64,000 bases of DNA from Andrena cerasifolii (taxonomy: Eukaryota; Arthropoda; Insecta; Hymenoptera; Andrenidae): contig NC_135126.1 of NCBI RefSeq assembly GCF_050908995.1, forward strand, positions 8,804,001-8,868,000, read 5' to 3'. Position 1 is the first letter of the stretch; each line of letters starts with the position of its first letter. The translations under genes and the position numbers were made by a program. Below the pieces are notes generated by a model. It searched no databases, had not been told where the DNA came from, and saw only the letters and a list, made by a program, of their open reading frames with translations. Below are positions 48,098 through 61,700 of this stretch, piece after piece.

Positions 48098-50476
48098 ATG
48101 ATGACAAGCACGGATACACGTGACGTAATCCGTGTAGGATCTCGCAAGAGCGAGGTAAATGTACAAATAATATCTTCTTTTTTTTATGAAAGGGAAAGTA
48201 CTTTTTTTCTCACTTTCTCTTTCTGGCACGTTTGCCTTTTAGTCTGCGGATATTTATATCCACTAGTCGTGATAATAAGACTAATCAGGTAACCAGGAAG
48301 TAAGGGGGAAGAAAATATCCCCCTCGAGGTCCTTAGAAAATGTTTGCCGTCTATGCTTCGGTCGATAGCTGTGAAATTATGGTCTATTTCAGAGTGACAT
48401 AATGCGTGGTTTACAGCGTCTCGTAACTGACGTCTCTTACTGGTCACTGTCCATTACTCAGCATTTTTTAAACAAACACTTTATGCGTTAGAATCTCACA
48501 CAGCATTATATATCTGTGTACAATAAGAAGCTTCTTTTAAGTGTTGTTCTCTCGGACGATATGCAACTGGACCTTTCTTTTCAAAGAAAGATAACAAAAT
48601 TATATAATTATGATATGCAATGAATAAATATTTCATGACTTTAGTATTTGATGTACGATTATGATTATTTCAGTTGGCTCTAATTCAAACAAGATACGTG
48701 ATACAATGTTTAAAAGAGTTCCATCCTAAAAAGGAATTTGAAATAGGTAAAGTTATGTGTATAAATGCTTCATTTTGTTTATCCAAAGTAATTGCAATTT
48801 CTTTTTTACATCAGGCTTCTGAAGAAGTCGCATATTTTTCAGTTACAGTGTTAGGAATATGTATATACGAACTTACAATATAGTGTCAATAATATCAGAC
48901 GACTAATATATATGTTTCAAGTAGTTATATAATTTATAAATAATAATCCACCTCCAAAAATGTTCTTATGCCCTTGCATAAGATACACTGTACATGTAAT
49001 TTTCTTGGCATGCATTTACTTTGGAGCAAATATTAAGATACAATCCGTTTAATAAACATCGTTTACATAATAACTAATAAAAATGTATATATGCAATTTT
49101 CAGTTACGATGTGTACAAAAGGAGACAAGATCTTGGATAAATCTTTACCTAAAATTGGAGAAAAATCTTTGTTTACAGAGGAGTTGGAGCTCGCGTTAGA
49201 GAATGGCCGTGTTGACTTCTTAGTGCATTCATTGAAGGATTTGCCAACATTACTGCCAGAAGGGATGGCTTTAGGTGCAATATTAAAGTGAGTATAAAAT
49301 TGAAGTCACAAAATCAACTTAACATGCTATCCAAGTGCTGGCGATTCTAAAATGGTCGACAGTGCGTCTGAAATTTAAATTCCGAATAAGATTATCATAG
49401 TCATAAAAGAAACATGCCGCATACGCAATATACATACTGCTTACGCGGTAGCACACAATCGAAATTATGCCTAGTGCGTTTATCCGTATTATTAGACTCC
49501 TGAGCTTGTTCTGCCAAATAAACGAAATGGAAAACATTTTTACAGGCGCGAGGATCCACGTGATGCAGTTGTTATGTCTAAAAAGCACAAAGGCAAGACA
49601 TTATCTACGTTGCCGAAAGGTAGTGTTATCGGTACTAGTTCGTTACGCAGATCAGCTCAATTAGCTAGGAACATGCCACACTTAACAGTAGAAAATATAC
49701 GTGGCAATTTGAATACTAGACTGAAGAAATTAGACGACGAAAGCGGGCCTTTCGCAGCGATTATTTTGGCTGCGGCTGGCTTAAAAAGAATGAATTGGGA
49801 GGATAGAATAAGTCAGGTAACTTCTATTACACTTCTGTACGAAACTGTTACTCGGTTCTCGCATTTTTATTTACGTATTTTTTAATATGTGTAGTTGTTA
49901 GAACCAGAGGAAGCATTATACGCTGTCGGGCAAGGCGCATTAGGAGTCGAGTGTCGAGAATCAGATTGGAAAATATTGTCTCTATTAGAACCACTGTACG
50001 ATGTAGATACAACTTTAAGATGTGTGTGTGAACGTTCTTTCTTGAAAACATTAGGTGGTGGATGTTCTGCACCGGTCGCTGTTTCTTCGACTTTGAAAGG
50101 CAAGGATTTAACGATTACCGGTGCAGTATGGTCTTTAGATGGACAAAAACTTATTAAAGACACTTCCAAAAGCAAACTTTATATACCTGACGATGACGGA
50201 GAACCTCCAAAGTAAGTACATTCAAATAAGTATGTAAGAATAATAGCTACCTCGCAAATTGATAAGCGTGAACCATTACTGATACGATATTTGCACAACA
50301 GAAAATGTCCATATCGGGAACCGCAACTTTACTGTAGCGTTGTACCTGGCAAGGTAAGCAGCCTCAGTCTTTTGGGCGCTGAACAACTTGGTAAGGATCT
50401 TGCGAAAAGTCTTATAGAAAAGAATGCGCTAGACATCATGACAAAAGCCAGAAATGAAATTTTAAACTCGACATAG
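48098..50476 (+). CDS. Hmbs: Hydroxymethylbilane synthase (porphobilinogen deaminase)
   Basis: Third enzyme of heme synthesis; polymerises four porphobilinogens into hydroxymethylbilane in the cytosol. Exons 48098-48154, 48674-48746, 49104-49287, 49546-49816, 49895-50211 and 50302-50476 sum to 1077 nt and 358 aa (human 361). The catalytic Asp lies in VHSLKDLP (D89). The Arg-rich cofactor-binding stretch is SSLRRSAQLAR, and the dipyrromethane-attachment Cys is in LGGGCSAPVAV (C252). GQGALGVECR is also diagnostic. Start MMTSTDTRDVIRVGSRKSE; either of two adjacent ATGs could serve. No mitochondrial-type presequence is apparent, as expected for this cytosolic step. Confidence 0.97.
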
Positions 50477-52453
50477 AAGATAAATGGTAGTACGAAAATT
50501 AGTTTTTCTTGATGATGGGTGACCATCTTGAATTATAAACATAATTTTCGGCAATTGGTTTGAGTTGTGATAGATCGGTGTGCCTGCTTCGTAACTAATA
50601 AGAAGTATAAACTAATGTAGCATATAAAGACTCCATAGCGCATTGTTATACATTTTATCAGAATTTACAATGGTTATCGGCTTCATCATCTATCATTTAT
50701 TTAGTAACATTGCTTCCATTTTAACAATGCCTCGAAAACTCGAAATGGTTCAAATTTCGTTCCTTTCGTCTTTGTACACGTTTATTTCTATATTTATTGT
50801 AAATGTAAAATATACTGTACAGAATCCATCGACATTAAACGCAGTTAAAAGCTACTCACTGCCATATTTTGATTTTTGAAGTTATGCAAAAGATTGTTAA
50901 ACTGTACAAAATAGTTTATATTCTATAGGTTTCGCGTTTCTAATAAAATTATGGACATAGTAATGTTTGAAGCTATCCCGTGCATGTACATACAGATCTA
51001 TTTTCTTAAAAACAAATGTCATTATCAAGAAAGCTAATTATTTTATATTAGTATATAATATTGCAATAAGATATATTTATAAAATATGCATCGTGAGAAA
51101 CAAAATGAACATGTTAATATTGAATTGTACGATTGTAGTAATTGTTTATACGTTGATGATTTATAAAAAGAGAATATTCTTTGTATCAAATACCGTGTAC
51201 AGTCCTAGTTACTATTGTATATGAAGGGGAATTAAGGGTAGAACAAAATTGTATATCTTGTATTAATTAAAAAAGAAAAATGTACTCGGGGGACCTACTT
51301 CATTAGATTAAAATCCTCACCCCCTACAGATTCTTTCGTTGAAGATGGTTACATACAATTCTGCATTAATAAAAAAAAAAATGAAACAAACTGACGTATA
51401 ATTATATTTTGACCTATGATAAGACACAATGTTATTGAACTCACTTTTTTTTTATTAATAACATTCAATTTTCATTCGCATAATACAGATTTTAAGAAAA
51501 ACGTTTTTGCTCGATAGAAACTATGATCACTTCTTATTGCCCTTAGTTTTATAAGAATAGAATATTTCTTATACAAAAAATAATTATAAAGTGTTGAGTA
51601 TGCTGGCGAGTACCATTGAAAATAATGTGATGTATCTATGATTAAGATGATACATTCGTTACAAGGATATTAATTTCATATTCACAGGGTAGAATACACA
51701 TTTGCATAGACTTGTGCAAATTCTATAAAATATATTTAGTTATAACAGTATTTTTGTAACCACTTGTAAATGCTTCCAGGAGAAAAGTATATAGTTTTAA
51801 GATCACATTTCGCATGAATTCCTTATTGAAGGAGCATTATGTTTTTACACGCTATAACAACTGATGCATAAAATTATTTAGATATTTCTACAAGACTGAA
51901 TACATTACTAATTTCTAGAATTCGATCAATTGTTATACCCCTATATTTGCAGATCCATTTCTGCCCCTTCTTAAAAACCATGAAACATTCAACAAATACG
52001 AACAGTTTACTATAGCCATACCATGTAAACGGATGAAGAAAATCTTGTGTGACTAGACATCGTTCTAGGTACTACGTGCTGTATGCATGGTTGGACTGCC
52101 ATCGCGACTAAAATATACTTTGTCCGTATATTATGAGTAATCATCGCGGCAGTCGAAAATACTGGAAATAGCTAATGTACGTTTCGAACGAAAATTTTTA
52201 TATTTAACAAATTATTACAAAAGTTCCTTTCATTTGAAATTGAAATGCATATAAATATATATCACGTTCTTAATTGATCGTTACATATAATTATCAAGGA
52301 GTATGGAAGTTCAATTAAGGAGAATAAGACGTACAGTTAAAAGGCTTGACCAGATTAAAGCCACCCAAATGTCTACATTATCAAAAAAAGCATACACTTT
52401 CTACTAATGGTTAGATTTTATTTTGAAATACTCAACGCAATGTTTATATTGTT
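50477..52453. other. Convergent 3' region between HMBS and TOM20
   Basis: About 2 kb of AT-rich sequence between two stop codons facing each other. It must contain both 3' UTRs. No open frame shows domain content and no repeat is obvious beyond poly-A and poly-T tracts (for example 51370-51380 and 51446-51455). Confidence 0.45.
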
Positions 52454-53345
52454 TTATTCAACATCTTCCTCGGCCATTGCGGTTTGAGATGCTAGCTTCT
52501 GTAACAAGCGAAAGACAAATTTCTCCCTTGCCCTCGAGCCCTGCTAAAAAAACGCAAATTAAATGCATACCTGGCCAATAATGGGTAATCGTTGCAATAA
52601 AAGATGGAAAACTTGTGGTGGCAGTGTTTTCTGAAGAACTTGTAACAATTGTGTAGGTTGCCCGCAAACTGCAACTGCGTTCGCTAAATGCTCGATTCCG
52701 CCGTCAATGTCGCCGCATGTAAGCATTTCCTCTCCGATCTGGACCTAAATAACAATCGCGTTACGTATTAGAGACAGTTTAAATGGCATGCATATAAATG
52801 TTACAATTTTAACAACGCGTATCGTATTAACCTCTTGTAAGAAAAATCTTTGTACATCCTCGTGATCTTTTAAGTCTGGCATCGTGGAACTAGCCTTCTG
52901 AGCTTGCTTCTTAGCTTTTCTACCTACAAACATCAACCAGCATTAGAAACTTTCACGTATAGCGCACTGCCAATACATTCGCCGAATTACAAATGAAAGC
53001 ATCATTCCTAGATTTTGAAATGCCAACAACTTGAACTGTAAAGTCTGATGTAATTGAAAATGTAGTTCCCTCAGAGTAATTAGAGGTTTTCTGTCAGCAA
53101 TCGTTGTCGCACGCCGATTGACAACATTCGAAGTGTTTTTATGTAAAATCGATGATACACTTCATCACATGGTCCAGAAAATTTTCTAAGGAGTTAAGAA
53201 CACTATAGCTTGACTTACGGTCACGCAGCTTCTTTTTGAAATCGGGATCACTGCGACGCTTCTGATCGAAATAAAAGCAATATCCAACGAATATCCCAGC
53301 TATGCCAACGGCTATACCCACTGCAGCCTTCGAAATCATGGTCAT
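52454..53345 (-). CDS. Tom20: Mitochondrial import receptor subunit TOM20
   Basis: Outer-membrane receptor for presequence-bearing mitochondrial precursors. Exons 53219-53345, 52832-52923, 52571-52744 and 52454-52540 (or 52543) sum to 480 nt and 159 aa. An N-terminal membrane anchor (AAVGIAVGIAGIFVGYCFYF) is followed by a basic segment (DQKRRSDPDFKKKLRDRRKAKKQ), the TPR-like receptor domain (FLQEVQIGEEMLTCGDIDGG, LLQVLQKTLPPQVFHLLL) and an acidic end AEEDVE. MTMISKAA has two candidate Mets; the first was taken. The final exon has a tandem acceptor TAGCAG that would add or drop one Gln in frame. Divergently arranged with AND-1. Confidence 0.96.
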
Positions 53346-53854
53346 TCTAATATATAAATTTGAATCTTCTAATGACGAAATTTACAAACTCCTCATTGCA
53401 CCTTCGGCCACCCTAGAAAAGGCTGCGTCTGCTATCAACCGTACGGAACTTAGCAGCAGAAATAGTATTATCATGTGCTCGAGAACGACGCTATGACGCT
53501 GGAAAACTCCCTAGAGTAATATCTGTTTCAAGCGTCTTTTACAATTTCTTGTTTTACTAGAAGATACTATACTTTGTTTACTTCTACTTTACATTAACAA
53601 TTACGATACTTTTACTATTCAATTACCTTTCCATTCCTTTGTAATACGTCGAAATCAGTATGGTCCTATGTGAAACACAATGCATATGAATAAAAATACA
53701 TTTCAACTGTTTCCAATATGTTTTGTCTTTAAATAATGATAGAATAAAAATATAAATATACGAACGCAATGAAAATTGAAGTTTTAAATAGTTTAATAAT
53801 TTTTTATGCATGCAAAACTTGCAGAATCTTTAATTGAAAAACGAGGTCGAGAGT

Positions 53855-53865
53855 GCGCGCCAAAA
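53855..53865 (+). promoter_or_regulatory. E2F/DP consensus site upstream of AND-1
   Basis: GCGCGCCAAAA, the reverse complement of TTTTGGCGCGC, is a full match to the TTTSSCGC E2F consensus. It lies 94 nt before the AND-1 start codon in otherwise AT-rich DNA. The divergent 613-bp region from 53346 also contains the TOM20 promoter. E2F control of replication genes is established in animals; its use here is inferred. Confidence 0.5.
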
Positions 53866-53958
53866 TCACGTACGAAGGGTCATAGCTTTGCAATGGGAGA
53901 TAATGCAAGTTTTTAGTTTATCCTATAAGTATACACGTTGTATAAATTTGTTTAAAAA

Positions 53959-56900
53959 ATGCCATTAGTAAAAAAACCTACGCGCTACGCACATCCAGAG
54001 GGGCACACGGATGTTTGCTATTTTACCGGTGAAAAGTAAGCGGAAATATATATGCGAGAAAAAGAGTTTTAAGTTAAAGTTCTTAACAGAATAACTTTAT
54101 TAACATTTTGAATAATAGAATTTGTCATTCTCAACTTTATTCAATTGTTTTAAAGGCAGGGGAAAGATATTCTAATATATCGACATAAAGAAAGGAAAGA
54201 GAAGTATATTTCGAAGTCAGAGAGCTGATGTAGTGTTTACATTTCAGGAAAGGCCTTGTTACTTGTGGATCTGATGGAGATGTTCGATCCTGGTTAAATT
54301 TAATGGATGACGATCCAGCCGCGAGCTGCGTTTCGGAACAAGCTATATCTGTGATCTCAAAGGTATAGATACAAAGTGGGAATAACATCAGGTGTAAGAT
54401 TTAGTAATCGCGATGGTTTTGTTTTAGAATGGGAAAATATTTGTTGGCAACGACAACAATACAGTTCAAATACTTAATTATCCAGATCTTGAAAAAGAAG
54501 GGATAGTTACTAGATTTTCAGCCCCTGTGTCAGCATTAGCAACGACAAAAGACAGTAACATGATAGTGTCAGGAGGCTGGTACGTGATATGCGTGTGGCA
54601 TCTATGTTTCGTTCCATTGTTACATTCAATTTATATTGTATACTCATCAGTATGTATTATATTTTAAAGCGATATGAGAATACAAGTTACCAATATTAAT
54701 ACGTCCGATAACATAGAGCTCTTAGGTCACGAAGCTCCTATATTAGGCTTATCCCTGGATCCCAAAGAAGAATTTGTGGTGAAGTATACTTTTCTATAGC
54801 CTCTCTATCCGCTTTTTAATTTGTGCTCATCATGAAACCCTTCCTTTAGGCATCGTCAAGCGCGGATGGATCGATACGAGTATGGAATATTAAAGAGAAA
54901 CGTGTTGCAAATATTTGGAATAATATTGTACCCAAATGTAACTCATTTTTTACAGCAAAAACATACTGTGTGCCTTCGTTTCAATCGAAAGATGGAAGTT
55001 CACTCGCATATCCTTATATGAAAGATGTAGTTGTAGTGGAAAGATCTACTTGGAAGGAATTATTCCGTTTAAAGTGCATCAATATAAAAAGTGTGAGTCT
55101 CTCTCTTAAGTCTCCTATCCGAAAAAGCAAGGTTTACATTTCATAATGTTATCGTTCACAATGTAGGAAGTGAATATCTGTAAATTTTCTGAATGTGGGA
55201 CATTATTAGCCGCCAGCTCTGTCTACGGAGAAATAATTGTTTGGAATGTAGAAACTAAAGTATTGGTTGGATATACTGAACATCAACAAAACACTAAAAT
55301 CACTGCCTTATCTTGGAACATTGATCAGCCAGATGAAATTGCATTCTGTGATTCTTTAGGTCAATTAGGCTGCGTTGATGTGGCAAGTATATTTGTACTT
55401 GTACGATTTATGAGTCATGCAACTTATTCATTTTTCTTTTTTACTTGTTCAGATAGTCTGTGATCCGCCCCCAAGCAATGAAGAAGAACGTTTAGAATCG
55501 AATGGAGATATTAATAATGATAATATTCTGCCAGACGAGGATGAGGATGGAGAAAATGTGATCTCTTTAGATAAAATTAAAGCATCTGTGGAGGCTGAAG
55601 ATGACGAAAAAAGCCATTCCGATGCGCAGTCCGAGAAATCATCGCACGACGCAAACGTCTTTGCACCCGAAATTCATTTACAACCGCCATTCCAGCCTGG
55701 TTCATCTCCAGTACATTTGCTGTCACGTTTTATGGTAAATTTTCCTTGGAAGACGACATTATCGTATCAGTATCATACGTTAACGAGTATCGTATGTTAT
55801 ATGTAGGTTTGGAATGATACTGGCATGGTCAGATGTTTCACATCTGAAGACGGAGACGAGTCTAGTATCGAAGTGGAATTTCACGATGTAACAATCCACC
55901 GTAGTATGCACATTAATAATTACCTAAGACATACAATAGCAGCTTTATCGCCGCAAGCATTTGCAATGAACTGCCCATCGAATAGCGATAAACAGAGCAA
56001 ACTTGTTGTAATAGCATTGCAAGGTTTGTACATCGCGCAATAATTATTTAAATTGTTCGAAACCAATTCAGACCATAATTAATTTAAAAATAGGCTGGGG
56101 CTCCGGAAACAAGGAATGGTCTTTAGACCTTCCCGAGGGTGAGGAAGGGCAGAGCATTGCCGCTGGTGACAATTTTGTAGCCCTTGCTACGTCCAGAAGG
56201 AATTTAAGAATTTTCACGGTAGGAGGCACGCAACGTGAGATCGTGGCTCTGCCAGGCCCTGTCGTCGCAATGAATGGACTTAGAAATGCTTTGATAGTTG
56301 CTTATCACAATGGAATAGGTGCAGTTTCTTTTTTTATAATATATTAGTCATTCGTTATTGTTTGCTTTGTTTAACAGTGCTGTAATGTAATAGAAATATT
56401 TGAATAGGGGCATCTGGTGATCAGTTTATGAGTTTATTGTGGATTCAAATTCGTGGCACAGCTTTATATAATCGGACAATGCCTCTTCCGCTATCACCTT
56501 CCTCAGAGCTTATGTGGTTAGGCCTTTCTGATCTTGGATCTCCCATTACAATGGATACTGACGATGTTATTAACGTGTACAGTAAAAAGTCGTCTCTATG
56601 GAGAGTTGCCAGTGATATGAATGAACAGGTAACGTATTACTTGTATTGTATTACATTGCGTATTCTGAAGTTAATTAACGAATTGAAAGCAGTCTAAGGG
56701 CAAAGCGGATCATTACTTCATAATTGGAATCAGTGAAGAACAAAGTATTGCTCGCTGCGTTTTATGCAAAGGAAGTCATTATCCACCAACTACTCCGCGT
56801 CCCGTGATCACAGAAGTATCTCTACTCCCGCCTCTTTGCGAATTTGAAAGTGAAAAGTCGGGGAAAGAAATCAAATTATGGAAGTTAGGAAGTGACCCTT

Positions 56901-57806
56901 CGGAAGAGAATGAAGCAGTGCTGTCTCTTATCGCGGTATACTTACTTCTCAATGCCATTTTTGCTCGCAACATTTAAATGCACATCTGTATTGACTGATT
57001 TTTATTTGACTAGCTTGCATGCCGAAGTAATTTGGAATATCGAGCAGTAGAGTTGTGCGAAGAAATCGCATCAGAGAAAGTCATAGAGTTGGCAATTAAG
57101 TATGCACGAAGAATAAATCGAGTGGCTTTGTCAAATAAATTAGAATCAATTGCCGATACAAAGGAAGAGGAGAAGGACAACGAAAAAGAAGAGAAAGACA
57201 GTGATAAGAACGATATTAAAAGTGACGAGGAAGTTCTAGATAATGATGTTGAAGAACCCACGATTTCGTTAAATATTCAGAAAAAAATGGATGTAGAAAT
57301 TAAGCCGCTATCTATGACTGAAGCCTTGTCAATAAAAAGAAGCAATCCGTTCTTGAAGAGTGGGAATTCACCAACAACAAAAGGTATTATATCTTGTTTC
57401 TTCCATTTGAATAAAGTTTGTGTCAATGCTTAATCGCATCCTTAATATTACAGGATTGGCTGGGTTGGATATCACTCCGATAAAGCCACAAAAATTACCA
57501 ACAACACTTGCCCTTCCCAAATCAAAGACTAAAGGGTTGAAAAACCTTCAAAAAAAAGAATCGTTTGTCAGCTGGTACGCTAAAAACAAGAAGAGCTTGC
57601 AGGAAGAATTTCCCGAATTAAGTCCTGCTGATTTGACAAAAAGTGCCTTGGCAAGATATAAAGAGAAGGATATCGTTTTGCAAAAGAAGAATACTCCAGA
57701 CAGTTTGGAGTCAAAGAAGAGAAAACTGAGCCCCGAGAGTGAACAAAATAATCAACCGAAACGAGCTTCGAGTACAATACTGAGTTCCTTTGCATTTGAA
57801 AAATGA
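53959..57806 (+). CDS. AND-1 / WDHD1 / Ctf4 replisome hub protein
   Basis: Links the CMG helicase with DNA polymerase alpha at replication forks and supports cohesion. Exons 53959-54035, 54248-54362, 54428-54579, 54670-54778, 54850-55092, 55167-55382, 55453-55734, 55807-56023, 56094-56318, 56408-56628, 56693-56935, 57014-57383 and 57454-57806 sum to 2823 nt and 940 aa. N-terminal WD40 repeats (HTDVCYFTGEK, SSSADGSIRVWN, YGEIIVWNVETK) are followed by an acidic linker, the central SepB/Ctf4 trimerisation domain (MVRCFTSEDGDESSIEVEFHD, ALSPQAFAMNCPS, WIQIRGTALYN) and a Lys-rich tail with an HMG-box-like helix region (SFVSWYAKNKKSLQEEFPELSP). It is shorter than human (about 1129 aa), mainly in the tail. 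The exon-6 border is ambiguous: GC donor at 55383 with acceptor 55452, or GT donor at 55387 with acceptor 55456. Confidence 0.95.
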
Positions 57807-57914
57807 ATATCCATTTGTGACGCAGAACATATTTTTATATTTTTAATTTATATAATTAGTCTTATTTATTCCGCGGTAAGATCGTTTTTAATACGTTATA
57901 TGTATAAAAAAGGT

Positions 57915-57920
57915 AATAAA
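57915..57920 (+). terminator. Candidate polyadenylation signal of AND-1
   Basis: AATAAA about 110 nt after the AND-1 stop codon. The following 57921-58744 is AT-rich with no supportable gene. It includes a TATCGATA octamer at 58528-58535, about 210 nt upstream of the SLC22 start. Confidence 0.5.
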
Positions 57921-58744
57921 ACGTCCTATTTTAATGTAATTACTTGTTTCGTCATTATTTACCGAGACTGAGAACCATGAGGTGTATATCAGAAAATATT
58001 TGAAAAGTGAATCCAAACCACGGAGAAGTTATGGAAGTTGAAATATTTAAACGACTGAATTTCGAAAATTTTAAACCATATACAAAGTCGAGTTTGTGTA
58101 TAACGGAATAATGTACATATGGTACTTACATACATCTTGCCAACGTGGTACATCAGCCGCGCCTGCTTTTCAACTGATGCACTGACTCTACTGCGTTTCA
58201 AATTTGAAAATACAATAACAAACACTGACTCTACTCACGCGTGTTACTAAGAGAAAATATTTAAGCAGAGTCATTGTGCAAAACTAATCTGCAAAAGATT
58301 GATTAGCTCGGTATCTTGCCGCTGTACTTTAAAAGTAACTGTGCCCACTTCTGTGTTTCAATTGAATATAGTTCGTAGAATCGCCGCTCTTAAACGTAGA
58401 GTGGGCATCGATATCATTCCTTTCTTACAAAGTCGGTATTTTAGTGCTCGTGGTGTGAAATATCATAAGATGTTAACTGTATTTTATGGTAATTATCCCG
58501 TAAATATCGTATGATAATTATCACACGTATCGATAAGGAAGACATTTTTTAGTTGATGTTTTCATCCGCTCTGATATCTGTCGTTAAAACAGATAAAATG
58601 TAGGGTTTGAACATATTTTAGTTTGCTTAAGTCCCTCGATGCGAAAGTCGGCGAATATTTGGGGCACTCTAGCACGCGCAGCATTATGCAGTGATAATAA
58701 CAGTACGGATTAAAAGAAATTACGGCAGAAAAGGCTGAAACATC

Positions 58745-61700
58745 ATGCTGGAAAAGGCGATGAAAGGTAAGTAGATACATTTGACATAGTTGCAGCATTT
58801 ATTCGTGTTAGTATTCGAAAGGTGAGCACGTCTAAATATACATTCAAGTTTGTAGTACTATCCGCGCGCCTTTAATTGCGTCATCGTGATACCCAAGCAA
58901 AAATACAATGGGAATTTCAAAGATTATCCAAAACAATTCTTACGATTTTTTGTTTCGAAAGAAAACATATTGTTAAAGGGATACGATTAAACTCAACCTG
59001 TTTCTTTAATAGATTATATGAGGAATACGAAACAGAAGCACGAGTAATAATTCTTTTTCAAAACGTTGTAAATATTGTATTTTACCATATTTCGATGAAA
59101 GATGGGTGTAGAAATATATATTAACATTGTTTCAAAACTTAACGAAGAAAATCTCTTAAAATCCAATGTATCACACGTTCTTACTTACAATTAGATTAGT
59201 ACTTTTTGACAGGTAACTTTTTTCGGAAAATATAATAGGGTATTTAAGACACCGAAATAAAATTATCGCGTTGCCGCGAAGGAGGAAGAAACGAACAACG
59301 AAATAATATGTTTACGAAGAATTAGAATTGCGTATTAGAAAACGGGATACTGCATGCATGCAAATTATAAATAAACATTTTCAATCACCCTTATCTTATA
59401 GTGATTAATCTATGACCTATTAATAAATGGCTCGGCATTTAAATTTTAATTGGGTCATGATACTGTGAAAACTATATTCATGAATAAATAAGACTTTGAA
59501 CCTTGTAATAAATTGTAGAACATGTGGAACAATTTTCAAATTGTCAAGTACTATGATTCCTACATGATGATCAATTGGTTAATAATGTCCAATAACGTTG
59601 ACACATTGCACTAGTTTTGTAACATGTCTATAATTTATAACGACATTCACGCCAATTAAGAACACTTTCGTCGCGTACATTAATTTTCCTTTAATGGCAG
59701 CGGCGCCGCTTCTGCCGTAATTATGTTTTTTGATAATTAAATAAAAAATATATTAATCGAATTTCGGAAAGAATCGTTAATTTTACGTGGGTACTATGAC
59801 AATGTTAATTGGTTCGGTAGGATCACGTAGTAATTGGCGGTAATTACGATTCGTGCAATAGATAATAATGGTGGTCAATTTATAATTTTTTAATACATAG
59901 TAATAAATCAGTTACTTTACTGTAATTTGTTATAATATGTATTAGTTTTAAATTAATTTAAATTCATTCTTATTATATATGGGAAAATATTTTTTCAGAA
60001 CATGCGGCGTTAGATGTTGTACAAAATGCTATGGGTACTATGGGCCCATGGCACATCGTAATAGCTGTAGCACTCTCCCTCGTAAAATTTCCAGTTGCTT
60101 GGCATCAACTTTCAATTGTATTCCTCGCACCCCCGACTACTTTTTCATGTGCCACACCAAGGTCAGCAACTAATGAATCTACTTTAATGAAGTGCTATGT
60201 AGACGCCGGAAATGGTACTATGGAGAAGTGCACAAGCTTTAAGTACGACAAGCGTGTGTTTAAAGAGACCATCATAACTGAGGTGAATTCAGCGTTTTAA
60301 CAGCTTGTATTGCTTCAACCGTATAAATCTTAAACTATTTCCAGTGGGACTTGGTGTGCGATAGAGAGCAGCTGGCAAATTTTGTACAGTCCTGTACAAT
60401 GTTTGGAGTCCTGATTGGTAATTTAGTGTTCAGTATAATGGCTGATAGGTATGCTGAATGTTATTATAAATTAATAGAAACGAATTGTATTCGTGATAAA
60501 TGAGTTAATTTTTTTTCCAGAATTGGTAGAAAGAAACCTTTAATGATTGCAATAGCATTGCAGTCGTTAACTGGATTTATGAGTGCATTTGTTCCATGGT
60601 ACGAACTATTTCTAGTATTTAAACTGATTTCTGCTATAGCTACAGGCGGCACCATGCTCGTTAGCTTTGTTTTACGTATGTGACAAGTTTATGTAATAAA
60701 AATATCTATCGTTACTTATAATATACAGCAAATTAATCTTGCTAATAAATTACAGTTATGGAGATTGTTGGAGTAGAATGGCGCTCAATAATGTCAGTAC
60801 TCTTTCACGTGCCGTTCCTGTTAGGTCACCTAATGAACCCATTAATTTCATACTTAACACGTACGTGGGACGGTTTCCAAATGGCAGTCTCTATACCGTC
60901 GATCTTTCTATTGTCATACTATTGGTATGTGATAGAGATCACGCAATAATGCTCTATGTTTGTGATATCGGCTGAATGCTCTTTCATTATTAACCAGTTA
61001 TGGCCATTGAATTAGATTTTCGTACGTTACAGGATTATACCAGAATCGCCGAGGTGGTTACTCGCTGTTGGCAAACTATCAAAGGCGGAGAAAATCTTAG
61101 TTAAAGCAGCTGGCAGAAATAAGATACCAATAGAGAATGTTAAGACCGCTATCGACGCGTACGAAGGTAACGTGAGAAGTCGAGTCAAGCAAAACGAGAA
61201 GAAATATAATATCACGCATTTGTTTCGAACGCCAAACTTAAGACTAAAAACCATTTGCATATGCGTCAACTGGTTTGTTTGTGGGAGCTGCTTCTTTGGG
61301 CTAGCACAATACATGGGCTACCTCGATGGCAATATCTTTGTAAACGTTGCCATATCAGGTAATCTTAATCTTTCACTCCCATTTAACAAGGGATTAGTGA
61401 TATATACGTTCAAGACTCGCCATCATTTACAGCCGCTGTTGAACTGCCTGGAACTATAATAGTTCTGTTCCTGATATCACGTGTATCCCGTTTAAGGATT
61501 TTAATTGGCGGTAATCTTTTATCTGGCGTAAGCTTGCTCTTACTAACTGTGATATCAAATTCGACTGCCACGGTACTTTTAGCTACGCTAGGTCTAGTAG
61601 GAATGGTAATTAGTTTTCCAACGGTGTATTTATACAGCAGCGAGGCATTCCCGACCGTAGTTAGAAATATTGGAGTTGGCCTGGGAAGTATTTGTGCAAG

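Noticed and set aside
50643..51224. Hydrophobic open frames after HMBS
   Set aside because: AT-rich DNA yields Ile/Phe/Tyr-rich frames by chance; no homology-like motifs and no splice structure.
59565..59660. Box C-like ATGATGA in the SLC22 first intron as a C/D snoRNA
   Set aside because: No CTGA box D at a suitable distance and no terminal stem.
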